From Lachnospiraceae bacterium UBA7060 (GTDB lineage Bacteria; Bacillota; Clostridia; Lachnospirales; Lachnospiraceae): a DNA stretch of 59,685 nucleotides. Positions 36,108-45,440 of the stretch are shown one piece after another; positions within the stretch are counted from its first letter, which is position 1, and each line of letters opens with the position of its first letter. Position numbers and translations under genes: made by a program. The stretch spans positions 56,398 through 116,082 of the forward strand of contig DLAA01000021.1 in NCBI GenBank assembly GCA_002493835.1, read 5' to 3'. Below the pieces are notes generated by a model. The model did no database searches. It was not told the DNA's origin and was given only the letters and a program-made list of their open reading frames with translations.

Positions 36108-37292
36108 TTAGTATAGTGCAACTTCTATTTCAACTTTTTGTGAATGGATAATCGTACCATCATATATAAAATCAACTCGGTATGTACCGGCTTTGTAAGT
36201 GCTGATGTTTTCATTTCCCCAGCCGCAATCTATACGGCCGGTCATGCTGACATCCTCGGAAAATGTATGTTCCTGGAAGCTGTAATTCTTCTTCTTAACT
36301 CCGCTCGGATCATATATATCCACAAACAGCACTGCTTTCTGGATGCTGTCATCTAAAAAATAGACATCACAGTCAAAATGTAAATACCGCATTTCCGCTG
36401 CCTTCAAATCACCGCTTTTCAGCTTATTTCCGTATTTATCAGCGTTATATACATCATTCACTTTTAACATGACAGGTGGTGCATATTTTTCTATCTCTGC
36501 AAGCTTTTCAGACATCCCTTCCAGCTCCGCCACTGCCTCCGTAAACTTTTCCACCGTCTCTTCCCTCCCTTTCTCCGCGTTCTCATAGGATGTCTCTGCC
36601 TCAGCAAGCCTGTCCTCCAGCTCTTTCTTCTTCGTCTCCGTGTCCTCATAGGAAGCCTCTGTCTCCGCAAGCTTTGCCAGCACCTCGTCCTTCTCATCCC
36701 TTGCATTCTCGCAAGAATCCTTCCATCTGGAAACCTCCTCCGTAAAATAATAAGCTTCAAACAGCATAATCACTAACGAGAGAACCAATACCACTCCCAA
36801 GGCGGATTTCCTTTTTTTTGAAAGAGCTTTCTTCTCACCGCGCAAAATCTCCAGCTGCTTTTCCTCTTCCTTCAGTTCGGCCTTTTTGCCCTGCAGTTCT
36901 CCGGATATTTTATCCAAAGAGCTTTTTCTATCCTGCAGCTCCTTGCTTTTATTTCCCAGATCGTCCTGCAGTCTCTTACATTCCGCACTCATATCACGAT
37001 GCATTTGTTCGTTTTTTTGGGAAAGCTCCTCGCACTCTTTTTTCAGTACCCCTTTCTGTTTTATATATGTCGTAATCTCTTCAAGGTGAGCCTTTTTCTC
37101 CGCCTCCGCGTCATTCCGGGCGCGGGCGGCTTTTGCGTCTGTTTCTTCCTTCTTTCGCTGCGTATCCGCGAGCTCCTTCTGTACTTTCTCCAAACTTTCC
37201 TTGGCGTCGATATAGTTCTTCTCCAAAGCCGCGGTTTCCTGCTCCAGATTCAAAAATTGCACCAAGTCGGAATCGAACGGTTTCTGTTCCAT
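36108..37292 (-). CDS. Membrane-anchored coiled-coil protein with C-terminal beta domain
   Basis: The 394-residue protein has a long coiled coil (15-160), one transmembrane helix (ALGVVLVLSLVIMLFEAYYF, 164-183) and a second coiled coil (188-270). A beta-sandwich-like C-terminal domain of about 120 residues starts at PPVMLKVNDVYNADK. The Lys/Arg-rich segment KKRKSA just before the helix suggests the N-terminal coil is cytoplasmic and the C-terminal part is outside. The outer domain recalls those appended to bacterial stress-sensing proteins. It could link a surface signal to the cytoplasmic dynamin and Hsp70 parts. GGAGGAAGAAAC fixes the start. Confidence 0.7.
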   Translation of the reverse strand: MEQKPFDSDLVQFLNLEQETAALEKNYIDAKESLEKVQKELADTQRKKEETDAKAARARNDAEAEKKAHLEEITTYIKQKGVLKKECEELSQKNEQMHRDMSAECKRLQDDLGNKSKELQDRKSSLDKISGELQGKKAELKEEEKQLEILRGEKKALSKKRKSALGVVLVLSLVIMLFEAYYFTEEVSRWKDSCENARDEKDEVLAKLAETEASYEDTETKKKELEDRLAEAETSYENAEKGREETVEKFTEAVAELEGMSEKLAEIEKYAPPVMLKVNDVYNADKYGNKLKSGDLKAAEMRYLHFDCDVYFLDDSIQKAVLFVDIYDPSGVKKKNYSFQEHTFSEDVSMTGRIDCGWGNENISTYKAGTYRVDFIYDGTIIHSQKVEIEVALY

Positions 37293-37337
37293 GTTTCTTC
37301 CTCCATCTGTTTCACTTTCTCCTTGTATCATCAGGAA

Positions 37338-37853
37338 TTATTCACCATTGCACCTGACGTAAAATTTTTTGATTCCTATATTGTATGTCCTGAAAGGTGC
37401 GGTGAAATTGCCCTTTTCGTCCAGATACGTGTACAACCTGATTTCTGAGTCAGATTTCCCGCCGAAACCATCTTCGTCTTCCCAGTAACGCCCGTCCGGC
37501 TGTATTTCCCACACCATCAGGATGGTATTGTCGTCCATCAGGGTAAAGTCCGTGCGGAAACATATCTGAGGTTCCAATTCGCGTTCTGATTCCCATGCGT
37601 CCAGCCATTCCTCCGGATTCTCAAGTCCCGGATAATTCTGGATATACCCGTTGTTATCCACAATCCATTTCCTGATACCATATTCTTTATTTACAAATTC
37701 CACTGCAGCCACTTCCCCTTCGTACCGATACAAATGATCGCCAAACGTAACCCACTGGCTAAGCTGCGGCCCATTGTTTTTTGTTCCTTCCATTGGAAGG
37801 GTGTTATCTTTTACAGCAATATACCTTTTCTTCAAATTCTTTAATAAACCCAT
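37338..37853 (-). CDS. Hypothetical protein in the dynamin/Hsp70 operon
   Basis: The 171-residue protein shows no family I recognise. It starts with a basic stretch (LLKNLKKRYIAVKDN) and then looks like a beta-rich fold with many aromatic residues and Asp/Glu pairs (WVTFGDHLYRYEGEVAAVEFV, WEIQPDGRYW). There is no signal or membrane segment. Spacing of 45 bp to the next gene, and a TGAGGTGAC site before its ATG, support expression with the neighbours. Confidence 0.65.
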   Translation of the reverse strand: MGLLKNLKKRYIAVKDNTLPMEGTKNNGPQLSQWVTFGDHLYRYEGEVAAVEFVNKEYGIRKWIVDNNGYIQNYPGLENPEEWLDAWESERELEPQICFRTDFTLMDDNTILMVWEIQPDGRYWEDEDGFGGKSDSEIRLYTYLDEKGNFTAPFRTYNIGIKKFYVRCNGE

Positions 37854-37901
37854 GTTGTCACCTCATATAAGCATCCTGTGATATTCCATCTTTTTAAAAA
37901 T

Positions 37902-38609
37902 TCATATGCCGCATTTTTCCCTGTCTCCGTTTTCCATAGCCTCAATTTTGCTGAGCATCACGTCCATACTGTGGTTCATACTTTCAATATTGCTTTTCAG
38001 TATGCCAAAGGCGTTTGCATACTCAGGATAATACTTCTTGCAATATGAGGCCATTGGGATAAGGAACATAGATGTCTCCCTGATATATTTACGCATTTTA
38101 GGGAACGTAAAAGTATACAGAGTACTGCTGTTATGCAGACGGTCACTGAGTTTGATCAGCGCCGCCTGCGGCTGTCCCTCAATTTTCTTGAAATACACAT
38201 TCAGCTCATGGTCATTCATCCCTGATTCTTTCGTCAGCAATTGAATCAAATCCAATATTTTCTGGTTCAAATGATATTCCGTCACCAGTTCCCGGCCCGA
38301 TAAGGGCAGTTTGTCCTTACAGTCCTCCAACACATCGTGGAGCAGGGAAGCGGCAAGGGTAATGTCATTCTCTACCCCATAGCTGATCAACGTGCTGCAG
38401 ACTTTCAGCGGATGGGAAATATATGGCGTCCCGTCTTTCCTGTATTGCCCATCGTGAAGCTGCCGCGCAAGGGATAATGCAATCATCGTCTGCTTAAGCT
38501 CCCTGCCTACCGCAAAGCCCTTGATGAACATATAAGATTTCATATATTGCGGGGTTCCGCCCTCAACATATTCGTCATTCATTTTCAGACTCTGATCTTT
38601 TCCCTGCAT
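37902..38609 (-). CDS. RelA/SpoT-type HD phosphohydrolase (small alarmone hydrolase-like)
   Basis: The 235-residue protein is an HD domain of the RelA/SpoT/MESH1 branch without a synthetase domain. The metal ligands and nearby residues are in place: His52 in QLHDGQYRKDGTPYISHP, His66, His91-Asp92 with Glu95-Asp96 in LLHDVLEDC, and Asp156 in KLSDRLHN. Family members hydrolyse (p)ppGpp or NADPH; here the substrate is unknown. GGAGGGATTGT precedes the ATG. It is the first gene of the six-gene block running to the left border, after a 231-bp gap. Confidence 0.8.
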   Translation of the reverse strand: MQGKDQSLKMNDEYVEGGTPQYMKSYMFIKGFAVGRELKQTMIALSLARQLHDGQYRKDGTPYISHPLKVCSTLISYGVENDITLAASLLHDVLEDCKDKLPLSGRELVTEYHLNQKILDLIQLLTKESGMNDHELNVYFKKIEGQPQAALIKLSDRLHNSSTLYTFTFPKMRKYIRETSMFLIPMASYCKKYYPEYANAFGILKSNIESMNHSMDVMLSKIEAMENGDREKCGI

Positions 38610-38735
38610 ACAATCCCTCCTCGTCAGTGTATAACTCCGAAATCATAACTGTTCCGTTTGACTGAACAGTTACCCCAATGCCCCTGAAACACCCTGCATC
38701 AGTCCATTGCCGGATGCCTTAGGCTGGATTCACTC

Positions 38736-38791
38736 GTAAACCATCGTAGTTTACCTTGTCATCATCAGCACCTCACTTTCATTTGATGATG
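38736..38791. other. Two inverted repeats in the gap between the two halves of the dynamin-like locus
   Basis: GTAAAC (38736-38741) pairs with GTTTAC (38749-38754), and CATCATCA (38760-38767) pairs with TGATGATG (38784-38791). They lie in the 231-bp gap between the HD hydrolase and the upstream GTPase gene. They could be processing sites or binding sites for a regulator. No convincing T-run follows either hairpin. Confidence 0.3.
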
Positions 38792-38840
38792 CCATGATAA
38801 CAAGTTTTCCTGCCTTAGTTGTCGCTTTTTATATGACAAA

Positions 38841-40463
38841 TCAACTTTTGTGCTCTTTTATCACAAATTTCGTTAAACCAGCTATAAGACGATCTACCTC
38901 GGCTATGTATTCCTCATATCCACCAGTTTCATTTTCGGCACTAGCCACAATCGTCTTACGCGCTCTTTCAGCAGCCTTATTCACCAGAGCTTCGAAAGCG
39001 GCTTTGAGCTGCGGAATGATATTCGTCTGGACAAACGATATTGTGTTATCAACAGAATCGTCTGTAGTGGTATCGCTGCCTCCAATTGCCCTCCCTATAG
39101 CGCCTCCTAATGCGGCTCCAATGGGCCCGCCTAACAACGCGCCTATCCCTGCACCGAAACCAGTCCATCCCAATTTTTCACCAGATGTAGCCGGAACAGA
39201 CGTATGATGCGGTCCCGGAAAATTTGCTGCCTCTGTTACATTACCGATAAAGCTCTCATCCCCGGCCATAAAATATGCATTCCATCTTTTACGGATTTCC
39301 GCAAAATTCTTTTCAAAATGCCGCCGTACAGTATTTTCCGTTTTGGACGAATACTTGTCTCTCCAGCCCTCATCGCTTCTCAAAGGAACAATTTCACTGC
39401 GTAGATTATCTATATTTATCAGCATTTTCTCAGCTTCGTCAGCAATGCCCCGGATTTTTGCAGACCACTTTTCCCCTTTTTCTTTCGCCATTTTTATTTT
39501 TATTTTCTTTTCATCTTCCTGGACGTCACATAATTTTCTGCGGAGGTCTTTCAGACTCTCCATTTCAGATTTTGCGCTCTCTGAAATTTCAATACGTTTA
39601 TCCATGATTTGGGCGGAAGCGGTTGTGTCCCGTATCTTTTGCCTGTCCGTTATGGATTTCGTCGAAAACAAATTCTTAAGCCAGTCATCAAAGCCGTCCA
39701 GTTCTATCATTTGAGGCGCGGAACACATCATATAATATTTCCCCAGCCCTGACACGGATGCCAGCGAGGAATCCATAGAGCCAAAAAAACTCCGGCAGAG
39801 TTTATCTACTTCATTCACACGCTCTATAGAGTTCAGTCGATTCGTGCAATTCACAGCATATACGACATTACCGCCCATCCGTTTATGTATCTTCCAAGTC
39901 CTCTCTTTTTCCGCTCCGCTTATCATTGCACCTGCATCATAGACGCATACGCAAAGATCTGTGTCATTAAGAGCATACAGGGCTGCCTTTTCAAGCATTC
40001 CCTCCTGCGAACTGTCATCCATTCCAGGTGTATCCCTTAATTCAACGTCTTCCAAGAGCCACGGGACTGGAACCTCGAATATAACTTCCGCAAGATGCTG
40101 CAGGTCCTTGACCTGGTAATTGAGAATAACATTCTGGGCATGTTCCAGTGTGACAAGATGCCTTTGTCCATTTTCACAGATCCATGCTTTCAATTCCTTC
40201 CCTTTAAAAATCCGTGTAATAACCGCCGTGGCCGTTGTCGCACGGGTGGGCAGCAAATCCATCCCTAAAATGGCATTGATAAGGGATGACTTCCCTGTTT
40301 TAAACTTTCCAACAAAAGAAACCACAAGAGGTGCATTCTTTGATATTGGACGCTTTAAACTATTAATAGTGTCTAATTCATGCTCATAAATATCGACCAG
40401 GTTTTTTCTCTTTTGCCATGCAAGCATGTGCAATAGACCACGAACATCTTCTCTGACTTCCAA
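38841..40463 (-). CDS. Dynamin-like GTPase with glycine-zipper membrane segment
   Basis: The 540-residue protein has P-loop GKFKTGKSS (52-60), a conserved switch-I Thr region (RATTATAVITRIF) and G3 motif DTPGMDD. In the NKxD position it has NCTNRLN, as in divergent dynamins. After a helical stalk, a glycine zipper (432-462: GFGAGIGALLGGPIGAALGG) could insert in membrane. The start is TTG at 40463, eight bases after GGAGG; the first in-frame ATG is 12 codons later. It lies behind a terminator-like hairpin, so its level may differ from the genes upstream. Confidence 0.8.
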   Translation of the reverse strand: MEVREDVRGLLHMLAWQKRKNLVDIYEHELDTINSLKRPISKNAPLVVSFVGKFKTGKSSLINAILGMDLLPTRATTATAVITRIFKGKELKAWICENGQRHLVTLEHAQNVILNYQVKDLQHLAEVIFEVPVPWLLEDVELRDTPGMDDSSQEGMLEKAALYALNDTDLCVCVYDAGAMISGAEKERTWKIHKRMGGNVVYAVNCTNRLNSIERVNEVDKLCRSFFGSMDSSLASVSGLGKYYMMCSAPQMIELDGFDDWLKNLFSTKSITDRQKIRDTTASAQIMDKRIEISESAKSEMESLKDLRRKLCDVQEDEKKIKIKMAKEKGEKWSAKIRGIADEAEKMLINIDNLRSEIVPLRSDEGWRDKYSSKTENTVRRHFEKNFAEIRKRWNAYFMAGDESFIGNVTEAANFPGPHHTSVPATSGEKLGWTGFGAGIGALLGGPIGAALGGAIGRAIGGSDTTTDDSVDNTISFVQTNIIPQLKAAFEALVNKAAERARKTIVASAENETGGYEEYIAEVDRLIAGLTKFVIKEHKS

Positions 40464-40490
40464 TCCCCATACCTCCTATATTTGACTGCA

Positions 40491-40520
40491 AAAGCGGATG
40501 AACTTTTATCCATCCGCTTT
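40491..40520 (-). terminator. Terminator or attenuator inside the dynamin-like operon
   Basis: AAAGCGGATG (40491-40500) pairs perfectly with CATCCGCTTT (40511-40520) over a 10-base loop. On the minus strand the stem runs into TTTTGCAGTC. It lies between the glycine-zipper gene and the following GTPase gene and could lower expression of the latter. Confidence 0.5.
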
Positions 40521-40530
40521 CCACAATCCC

Positions 40531-41058
40531 TTATCTGTCAGCCTTTTTAACGATGGCCAGAAGGGTTTTCCCCGCCTCTGCAAGTTGATTCTGGTAAGCA
40601 TTCCGCTCTTTTTCTGCTGATGCTGCCTCTTTCTGTTTTAACAGGCCCACGCCAACCCCGGCTCCTATCGCACCTAACCCTATTGTTCCTACAGTTGTCA
40701 TAAGTACTGCTGCATTCAATAATCTAGTCAAACCAAAGCCCACGGCTGCGCCGCCAAGTGCTGGTCCTGCAACAAGCGCGGAAGAAGACTTATCACCCGG
40801 ACCAACCTGCTCCAGTTTTACCGCATACAAAGCATCCTCAAACTCTCCGGCGATCTCCGGATGCTCATTCCTAAGCTTCTCAAGCCACGCATATTGATAC
40901 TGCCCTGGCAGTTTCCACCTTTTTTTCTCCGTCGCCAGCTGCTGTTCTATCGCGCCCAGGTCAATCTTTCCGCCGCTTTTCAACATCTCTGACAATAAAT
41001 AATTCGTAAGGCTTTCCCACTGTTGTTTAAATCCCTCTTCAAATGTCATCTCGCTCAT
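40531..41058 (-). CDS. Small glycine-zipper protein paired with dynamin-like GTPases
   Basis: The 175-residue protein has a soluble helical N-terminal part of about 90 residues and a Gly/Ala-rich hydrophobic segment (94-140, with GPALGGAAVGFGL and TIGLGAIGAGVGVGLL). A short coiled-coil tail follows. It begins directly at the stop codon of the preceding dynamin gene, whose last codons form its ribosome binding site. The tight coupling suggests a stoichiometric partner, perhaps the membrane-inserting helper of the two large GTPases, comparable in role (inferred) to small subunits of Leo-type operons. Confidence 0.7.
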   Translation of the reverse strand: MSEMTFEEGFKQQWESLTNYLLSEMLKSGGKIDLGAIEQQLATEKKRWKLPGQYQYAWLEKLRNEHPEIAGEFEDALYAVKLEQVGPGDKSSSALVAGPALGGAAVGFGLTRLLNAAVLMTTVGTIGLGAIGAGVGVGLLKQKEAASAEKERNAYQNQLAEAGKTLLAIVKKADR

Positions 41059-43209
41059 TTACCTCCTTTTTGCATATTTCTCCAATTCCCCCGATTCCGG
41101 TACATAGCCATATAAAATCTTATATACCTGTGAAAACCTATCGCTCAAGGCTTCCAGCACCGCTTTCTGGCGTTCATTTTCTTTATCATTCACATCCCCG
41201 GCATTCCTTTTTTCTTCCATGATTTTCTTTTGACGTTCTTCTGCCTCATTAATCAGCCCGTTCGCTTTCTCAAAAAGATCGCTGCTTTGATCAGAAAATT
41301 GTCGGTTTATGCTTTCATACAATGTGTTCTCCTCTTCCTGCACCCTTTCCCGCAGACAAGCAAATGCCAGCGGTCCCATTTGGTTCAGAAGCTGCTTTGG
41401 CACTCTATGTGAAGAGAAGATAAAGCCTATCGCTTCCACCACAAGTGCAGGCAGGAGAATCGCAGACCCAAACAGCATTCCTATGCCCCAGTTGATAATT
41501 CCCTGTACAAGTGTCCTTTTTAAATAATCACTCCATGAAACTCCGCCGCTTGCCGCCCCTTCTATGGCAAGGCTGATATCACCATGGCTTAGCGCAAATA
41601 TCGTCTGGAGCGGGCTTGCTGTATATGCGCCGTTAACTTTCACATTTCCCCAGGAAAAAATTTCAACCGCCTGATTTAGGCCAATTCCAAACCGGATCAA
41701 TTCATCCCCAAGCTCCTGTTCAAGATCACGCAATTCCGGCTCTATTTCTGTTCCAATCCTTGACTGCCAGACTTCAAGCTTCATCCGGATATAATCATTG
41801 ATTTTATCTGTAATGGGGGCTAAGAGTTTTTCCTGTTCTTTTGCCGTTTCTTCCTTATCCTTCCACGGGAGATTGACCGTAACAGCGGATGCGGCCATTT
41901 TCAGCATATTGGAAACACCAAATTTTGTATCGCTGTTTTCCACCTCTATGGCAAATTCACGTGGAATTTCCGTTTGCACATAGGATAGCAGGCTATTGTA
42001 TACTTTTTTTGAAAGGATATCTCCCGTCCTGCTGATAAGACGGCTCATGTTTTCTGCCTGGGAACGTAAATCTTTCAGCACCTCCTCTGCTGCAGCAAGA
42101 TTCTGCTCCAGCTGCTCCAGCGGCAGGCTTCTCGCAGCTGCATCTGCCCGGACCTGAACCTCTGCTTCCCAGTATACGTTAGCCATACCTGTAAGGGTTG
42201 ACTGGAATGTTGCACGTATGCGTTCATCTGAATTCAGGAAAGCAGATAATGCATCCTCAAATTCCGGTATCCCCGTGTCCTGTATGGCAACATCAACGGA
42301 AATTTCTTTCGACCCGATTTTTAATTTATACGGTTCTCCCGTCCTCGCGCATAAAGCTCCATACGCATTTGTGAAAAAAACCCTGCTCCTGTACAGTTCT
42401 TCATCAAATCCTCCATCTTTATCCGTAAAAACTTCCGCAAGACCTTTTCGTACCGCCGGCTTTACCGTCCGTTCCAATTCATCGGCATTGATATTATCTA
42501 TCCTGTTTACCACGAAAAAAACATTCCGAAGATTTTTTCCTGCAAAATTTTCCGCTATGTATTTCCTTTCTGCCGCTGAGAATAATGCCTGCGCTGTCAG
42601 CATGAAAATAATAGCGTTTGCCTTTGGCACAAATTCATTTGTAGTACGTGTCCTCGCATTCGCCTCCTCAAGTCCAGGAGAATCAATCAGACGGACACCG
42701 TCCTTGAATAGCTCCCCATGGCTCTGCATCACCACGTAGGAAATGTCTGCAAAGCGATTACAATTCCCGCCATCCTCTATCGCCTGCTCATCTTCCTCAG
42801 TCAATGCATATTCCTCAGTAAAATGCTCCAGCGATATCAGGTCCGGCTTTACGGAATCCGTCCGATAAACCTGGACAACATCATCATGCTCGCCATACTC
42901 TACCATAGCGATAACTGCCGTTGTCGCCGTAGCACGGGCCGCCATCATAAGCCTGCCAAGCATCGCGTTGATGAATGTGCTCTTTCCGTTTTTAAATTTC
43001 CCCATAACAAGGATTTTAAAAAGCCCGTCATCCAAGTCTTTAGCCAATTCCGCAAATCCTTTTCCGGATATATTCATGCCAAGGCCGGGCCTGTACGGAA
43101 ACCTTGGGACATAATCCATCTCTCCCCCGCCTACGAGGATCCCGTATTCCCTGACGTATCCAATGATTTCCCGCACCTTCTCTTGTGACTCTATAATTCG
43201 TATCGCCAT
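41059..43209 (-). CDS. Dynamin-like GTPase with C-terminal membrane helix (paralogue 1)
   Basis: The 716-residue protein has P-loop GKFKNGKST (70-78), the switch Thr region RATATTAVIAMV, G3 DSPGLEE and a G4-like NRIDN. The helical stalk is broken by a hydrophobic hairpin (571-597: WGIGMLFGSAILLPALVVEAIGF), the likely membrane paddle. It aligns over its full length with the next gene upstream, with very similar GTPase domains, so they are a tandem duplication. Pairs of bacterial dynamin-like proteins are known to act as heteromers that tether or fuse membranes. Confidence 0.85.
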   Translation of the reverse strand: MAIRIIESQEKVREIIGYVREYGILVGGGEMDYVPRFPYRPGLGMNISGKGFAELAKDLDDGLFKILVMGKFKNGKSTFINAMLGRLMMAARATATTAVIAMVEYGEHDDVVQVYRTDSVKPDLISLEHFTEEYALTEEDEQAIEDGGNCNRFADISYVVMQSHGELFKDGVRLIDSPGLEEANARTRTTNEFVPKANAIIFMLTAQALFSAAERKYIAENFAGKNLRNVFFVVNRIDNINADELERTVKPAVRKGLAEVFTDKDGGFDEELYRSRVFFTNAYGALCARTGEPYKLKIGSKEISVDVAIQDTGIPEFEDALSAFLNSDERIRATFQSTLTGMANVYWEAEVQVRADAAARSLPLEQLEQNLAAAEEVLKDLRSQAENMSRLISRTGDILSKKVYNSLLSYVQTEIPREFAIEVENSDTKFGVSNMLKMAASAVTVNLPWKDKEETAKEQEKLLAPITDKINDYIRMKLEVWQSRIGTEIEPELRDLEQELGDELIRFGIGLNQAVEIFSWGNVKVNGAYTASPLQTIFALSHGDISLAIEGAASGGVSWSDYLKRTLVQGIINWGIGMLFGSAILLPALVVEAIGFIFSSHRVPKQLLNQMGPLAFACLRERVQEEENTLYESINRQFSDQSSDLFEKANGLINEAEERQKKIMEEKRNAGDVNDKENERQKAVLEALSDRFSQVYKILYGYVPESGELEKYAKRR

Positions 43210-43232
43210 AGGAAGCCCTCCGTATCCCTCCT

Positions 43233-45407
43233 CTAGTTTTTCCTGACATTTTTTGCCAGATTTACGAATTCTGCCTCCGTAGGCTCATGTCCATAAAGAG
43301 CTGCATATACCGAATGGATACGATCCCTCATAGCCTGAAGATTTTCATCAACACGGCTGTTCTCCTCATCGGCGGCTTTCTGGTCGTCTGCATTCTCTTC
43401 GAGAAGCTTTTTCATATTGTTCTCCGCATCGGCAACCATGCTCAATGCGGTACCTGCAATCATCTCACCCTTTTCCACAAAATTATCTGTAACGCTGGTC
43501 TCAAAATCAAGTTCCTGTTTTTGAATTTCATTCACAAGAGCCTTAAACGCTTCAGCACCTATCGCATTCGCCTGGTCTTTGGCAACAGTCTTTGAGCGGA
43601 AGATTACAGAACCCACCTCGATCGCAAGCGCTATTACGATAAACGGTGCTCCGAATATTGCTGTAACAGCAAGATCAAGCCCCAATTGTATTCCCACACG
43701 CTGCAGGAAAGTTCCCCAGCCGATTCCGCCTTCCGCCGTTGATTCCATTGCAAGGCTCACATCCCAATTGCTCAGTGCAAGCACACTTTGTAGTCCGGCT
43801 TTAAATCCTCCCCCCTGTTTAGGCGCCTTTGCGGTTCCATAAGCAAAGCGGTTCACCGCTTCCTCTAAATCCAGATCAAAATCAGTACACTGTTCGTCCA
43901 ACTCATCCGACAAATCCCGCAAGTCTGCATCTACAAGAATCGGAACACGCTTTTCCCACTGGTTCATTTGCTCTTTGATATATTTATTGATGCGGTTTGT
44001 AATCGGTTTCAGTATTTCAATTTGCTCATTTGTCATTTTGTCCTTCAAAGACTTAATGGGAAGTGCGGCGAGCAAGTTCACAAATGCAAGCTTGACAAAA
44101 CTGGAGACACCGAAATCAGAACGCAAATCCTTGCTGTTTTCCAGATAGGCACGGAATTCCCGCGGAATATCCGTCTGGACATACGAAAGGAGATCCGTAT
44201 ATAACTTCTTGGAGATCAAGGATCCGCTGTTCTTCACTTTGCGACGGATATCCTCCACCTTCTCCCTGGCCTCCTCCAGCTTTTCCTGGGCAAGCTTTGC
44301 GTTGTTTTCCCTTTCTTCTTTCGACTGTGAGCGGACTGCCTTATCTGCGGCCGCCTGCTTCTGTGCGCTCTGATATGTATTGGCCATTCCCGTCAGCGTA
44401 GAGCGAAACGTGGCATGGATCCTTTCTTCAGAATTCAGGAAATCCCGCAGCGCGTTTTCAAATTCCAGCATACCGGTATCTTCCAGTTCAATAGGAACAG
44501 GAACTTCCTTTTTCCCCAAAATAACTTTATAGGGTTCACCAGTACGAACACATAGTGCACCATAAGCATTTGTAAAGAATACCCGGCTATTATACAGCTG
44601 CTCATTAAAATACCCTTCTGCATCCGTAAAAACTTCCGAGAGTCCCGCTTTAACAGACGGCTTCACGCTGCTTTCCAATTGCCCCTCCGTCAAGTTATCA
44701 ATCCTGTTAATGACGAAGAACACATTGCGCATCTCTTTTCCCGCAAAATTTTCAGCGATATATTCTTTCTCCTTTGCTGAAAACAGGCTTGTTGCAGACA
44801 TTGTGAAAATGATGGCGTTTGCTTTTGGGACAAATTCACTTGTTGTGCGAGTACGGGAAATATCCTCCTCCAGCCCAGGCGAATCAATCAGGCGCATACC
44901 ATCCGCAAACAGCTGGTCTGTACTCTGCATCTCCACATGGGAAACATTGGAAAAACGGTCCAGACGCCCGCCTTCTTCAACCAATTCCTGGTCAGCTTCT
45001 GACAGTGCAAACTCCTCTGTGAATTTCTTCAGAGACATTTTCGCCGAAGGGCGGTCTGTATAACAAACAGTTACTTCATCTGTGTGATCGCCAAATTCCA
45101 CCGTGGCAATGACCGCCGTACATGCGGTCGCCCGCGCCGCCATCATAACTTTCCCTACAAGGGCATTGATAAAAGTGCTTTTTCCATTTTTGAATTTTCC
45201 CATTACCAGCGTTTTGAACACACCTTGTTCAATATCTGCTGACAGCGCGCGGAAGCCCTCTGCCTCTGTATGCATCCCTAGACCCGGCCTGCAGTCAAGG
45301 CCGTCAATCCTGGCTTCACCGGGCTCATCCACCAGCACAGCGTAATCCCGCACATCCCGTACAATACCATCAATCTTTTTCTTCGTGTCCGCGTTGATAA
45401 ATGCCAT
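43233..45407 (-). CDS. Dynamin-like GTPase with C-terminal membrane helix (paralogue 2)
   Basis: The 724-residue protein shares every landmark with its downstream neighbour. These are the leading PGLGM segment, P-loop GKFKNGKST (70-78), RATACTAVIATV, DSPGLEE, NRIDN and a hydrophobic paddle (575-602). The stalks differ more than the GTPase domains, consistent with two partners specialised after duplication. Genes are 23 bp apart. The conserved TRTTSEFVPKANAIIF segment after G3 is a useful marker of this subfamily. Confidence 0.85.
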   Translation of the reverse strand: MAFINADTKKKIDGIVRDVRDYAVLVDEPGEARIDGLDCRPGLGMHTEAEGFRALSADIEQGVFKTLVMGKFKNGKSTFINALVGKVMMAARATACTAVIATVEFGDHTDEVTVCYTDRPSAKMSLKKFTEEFALSEADQELVEEGGRLDRFSNVSHVEMQSTDQLFADGMRLIDSPGLEEDISRTRTTSEFVPKANAIIFTMSATSLFSAKEKEYIAENFAGKEMRNVFFVINRIDNLTEGQLESSVKPSVKAGLSEVFTDAEGYFNEQLYNSRVFFTNAYGALCVRTGEPYKVILGKKEVPVPIELEDTGMLEFENALRDFLNSEERIHATFRSTLTGMANTYQSAQKQAAADKAVRSQSKEERENNAKLAQEKLEEAREKVEDIRRKVKNSGSLISKKLYTDLLSYVQTDIPREFRAYLENSKDLRSDFGVSSFVKLAFVNLLAALPIKSLKDKMTNEQIEILKPITNRINKYIKEQMNQWEKRVPILVDADLRDLSDELDEQCTDFDLDLEEAVNRFAYGTAKAPKQGGGFKAGLQSVLALSNWDVSLAMESTAEGGIGWGTFLQRVGIQLGLDLAVTAIFGAPFIVIALAIEVGSVIFRSKTVAKDQANAIGAEAFKALVNEIQKQELDFETSVTDNFVEKGEMIAGTALSMVADAENNMKKLLEENADDQKAADEENSRVDENLQAMRDRIHSVYAALYGHEPTEAEFVNLAKNVRKN

Positions 45408-45440
45408 AGCAATATCCTCCCGTTGTCTTATCGTATTTTA

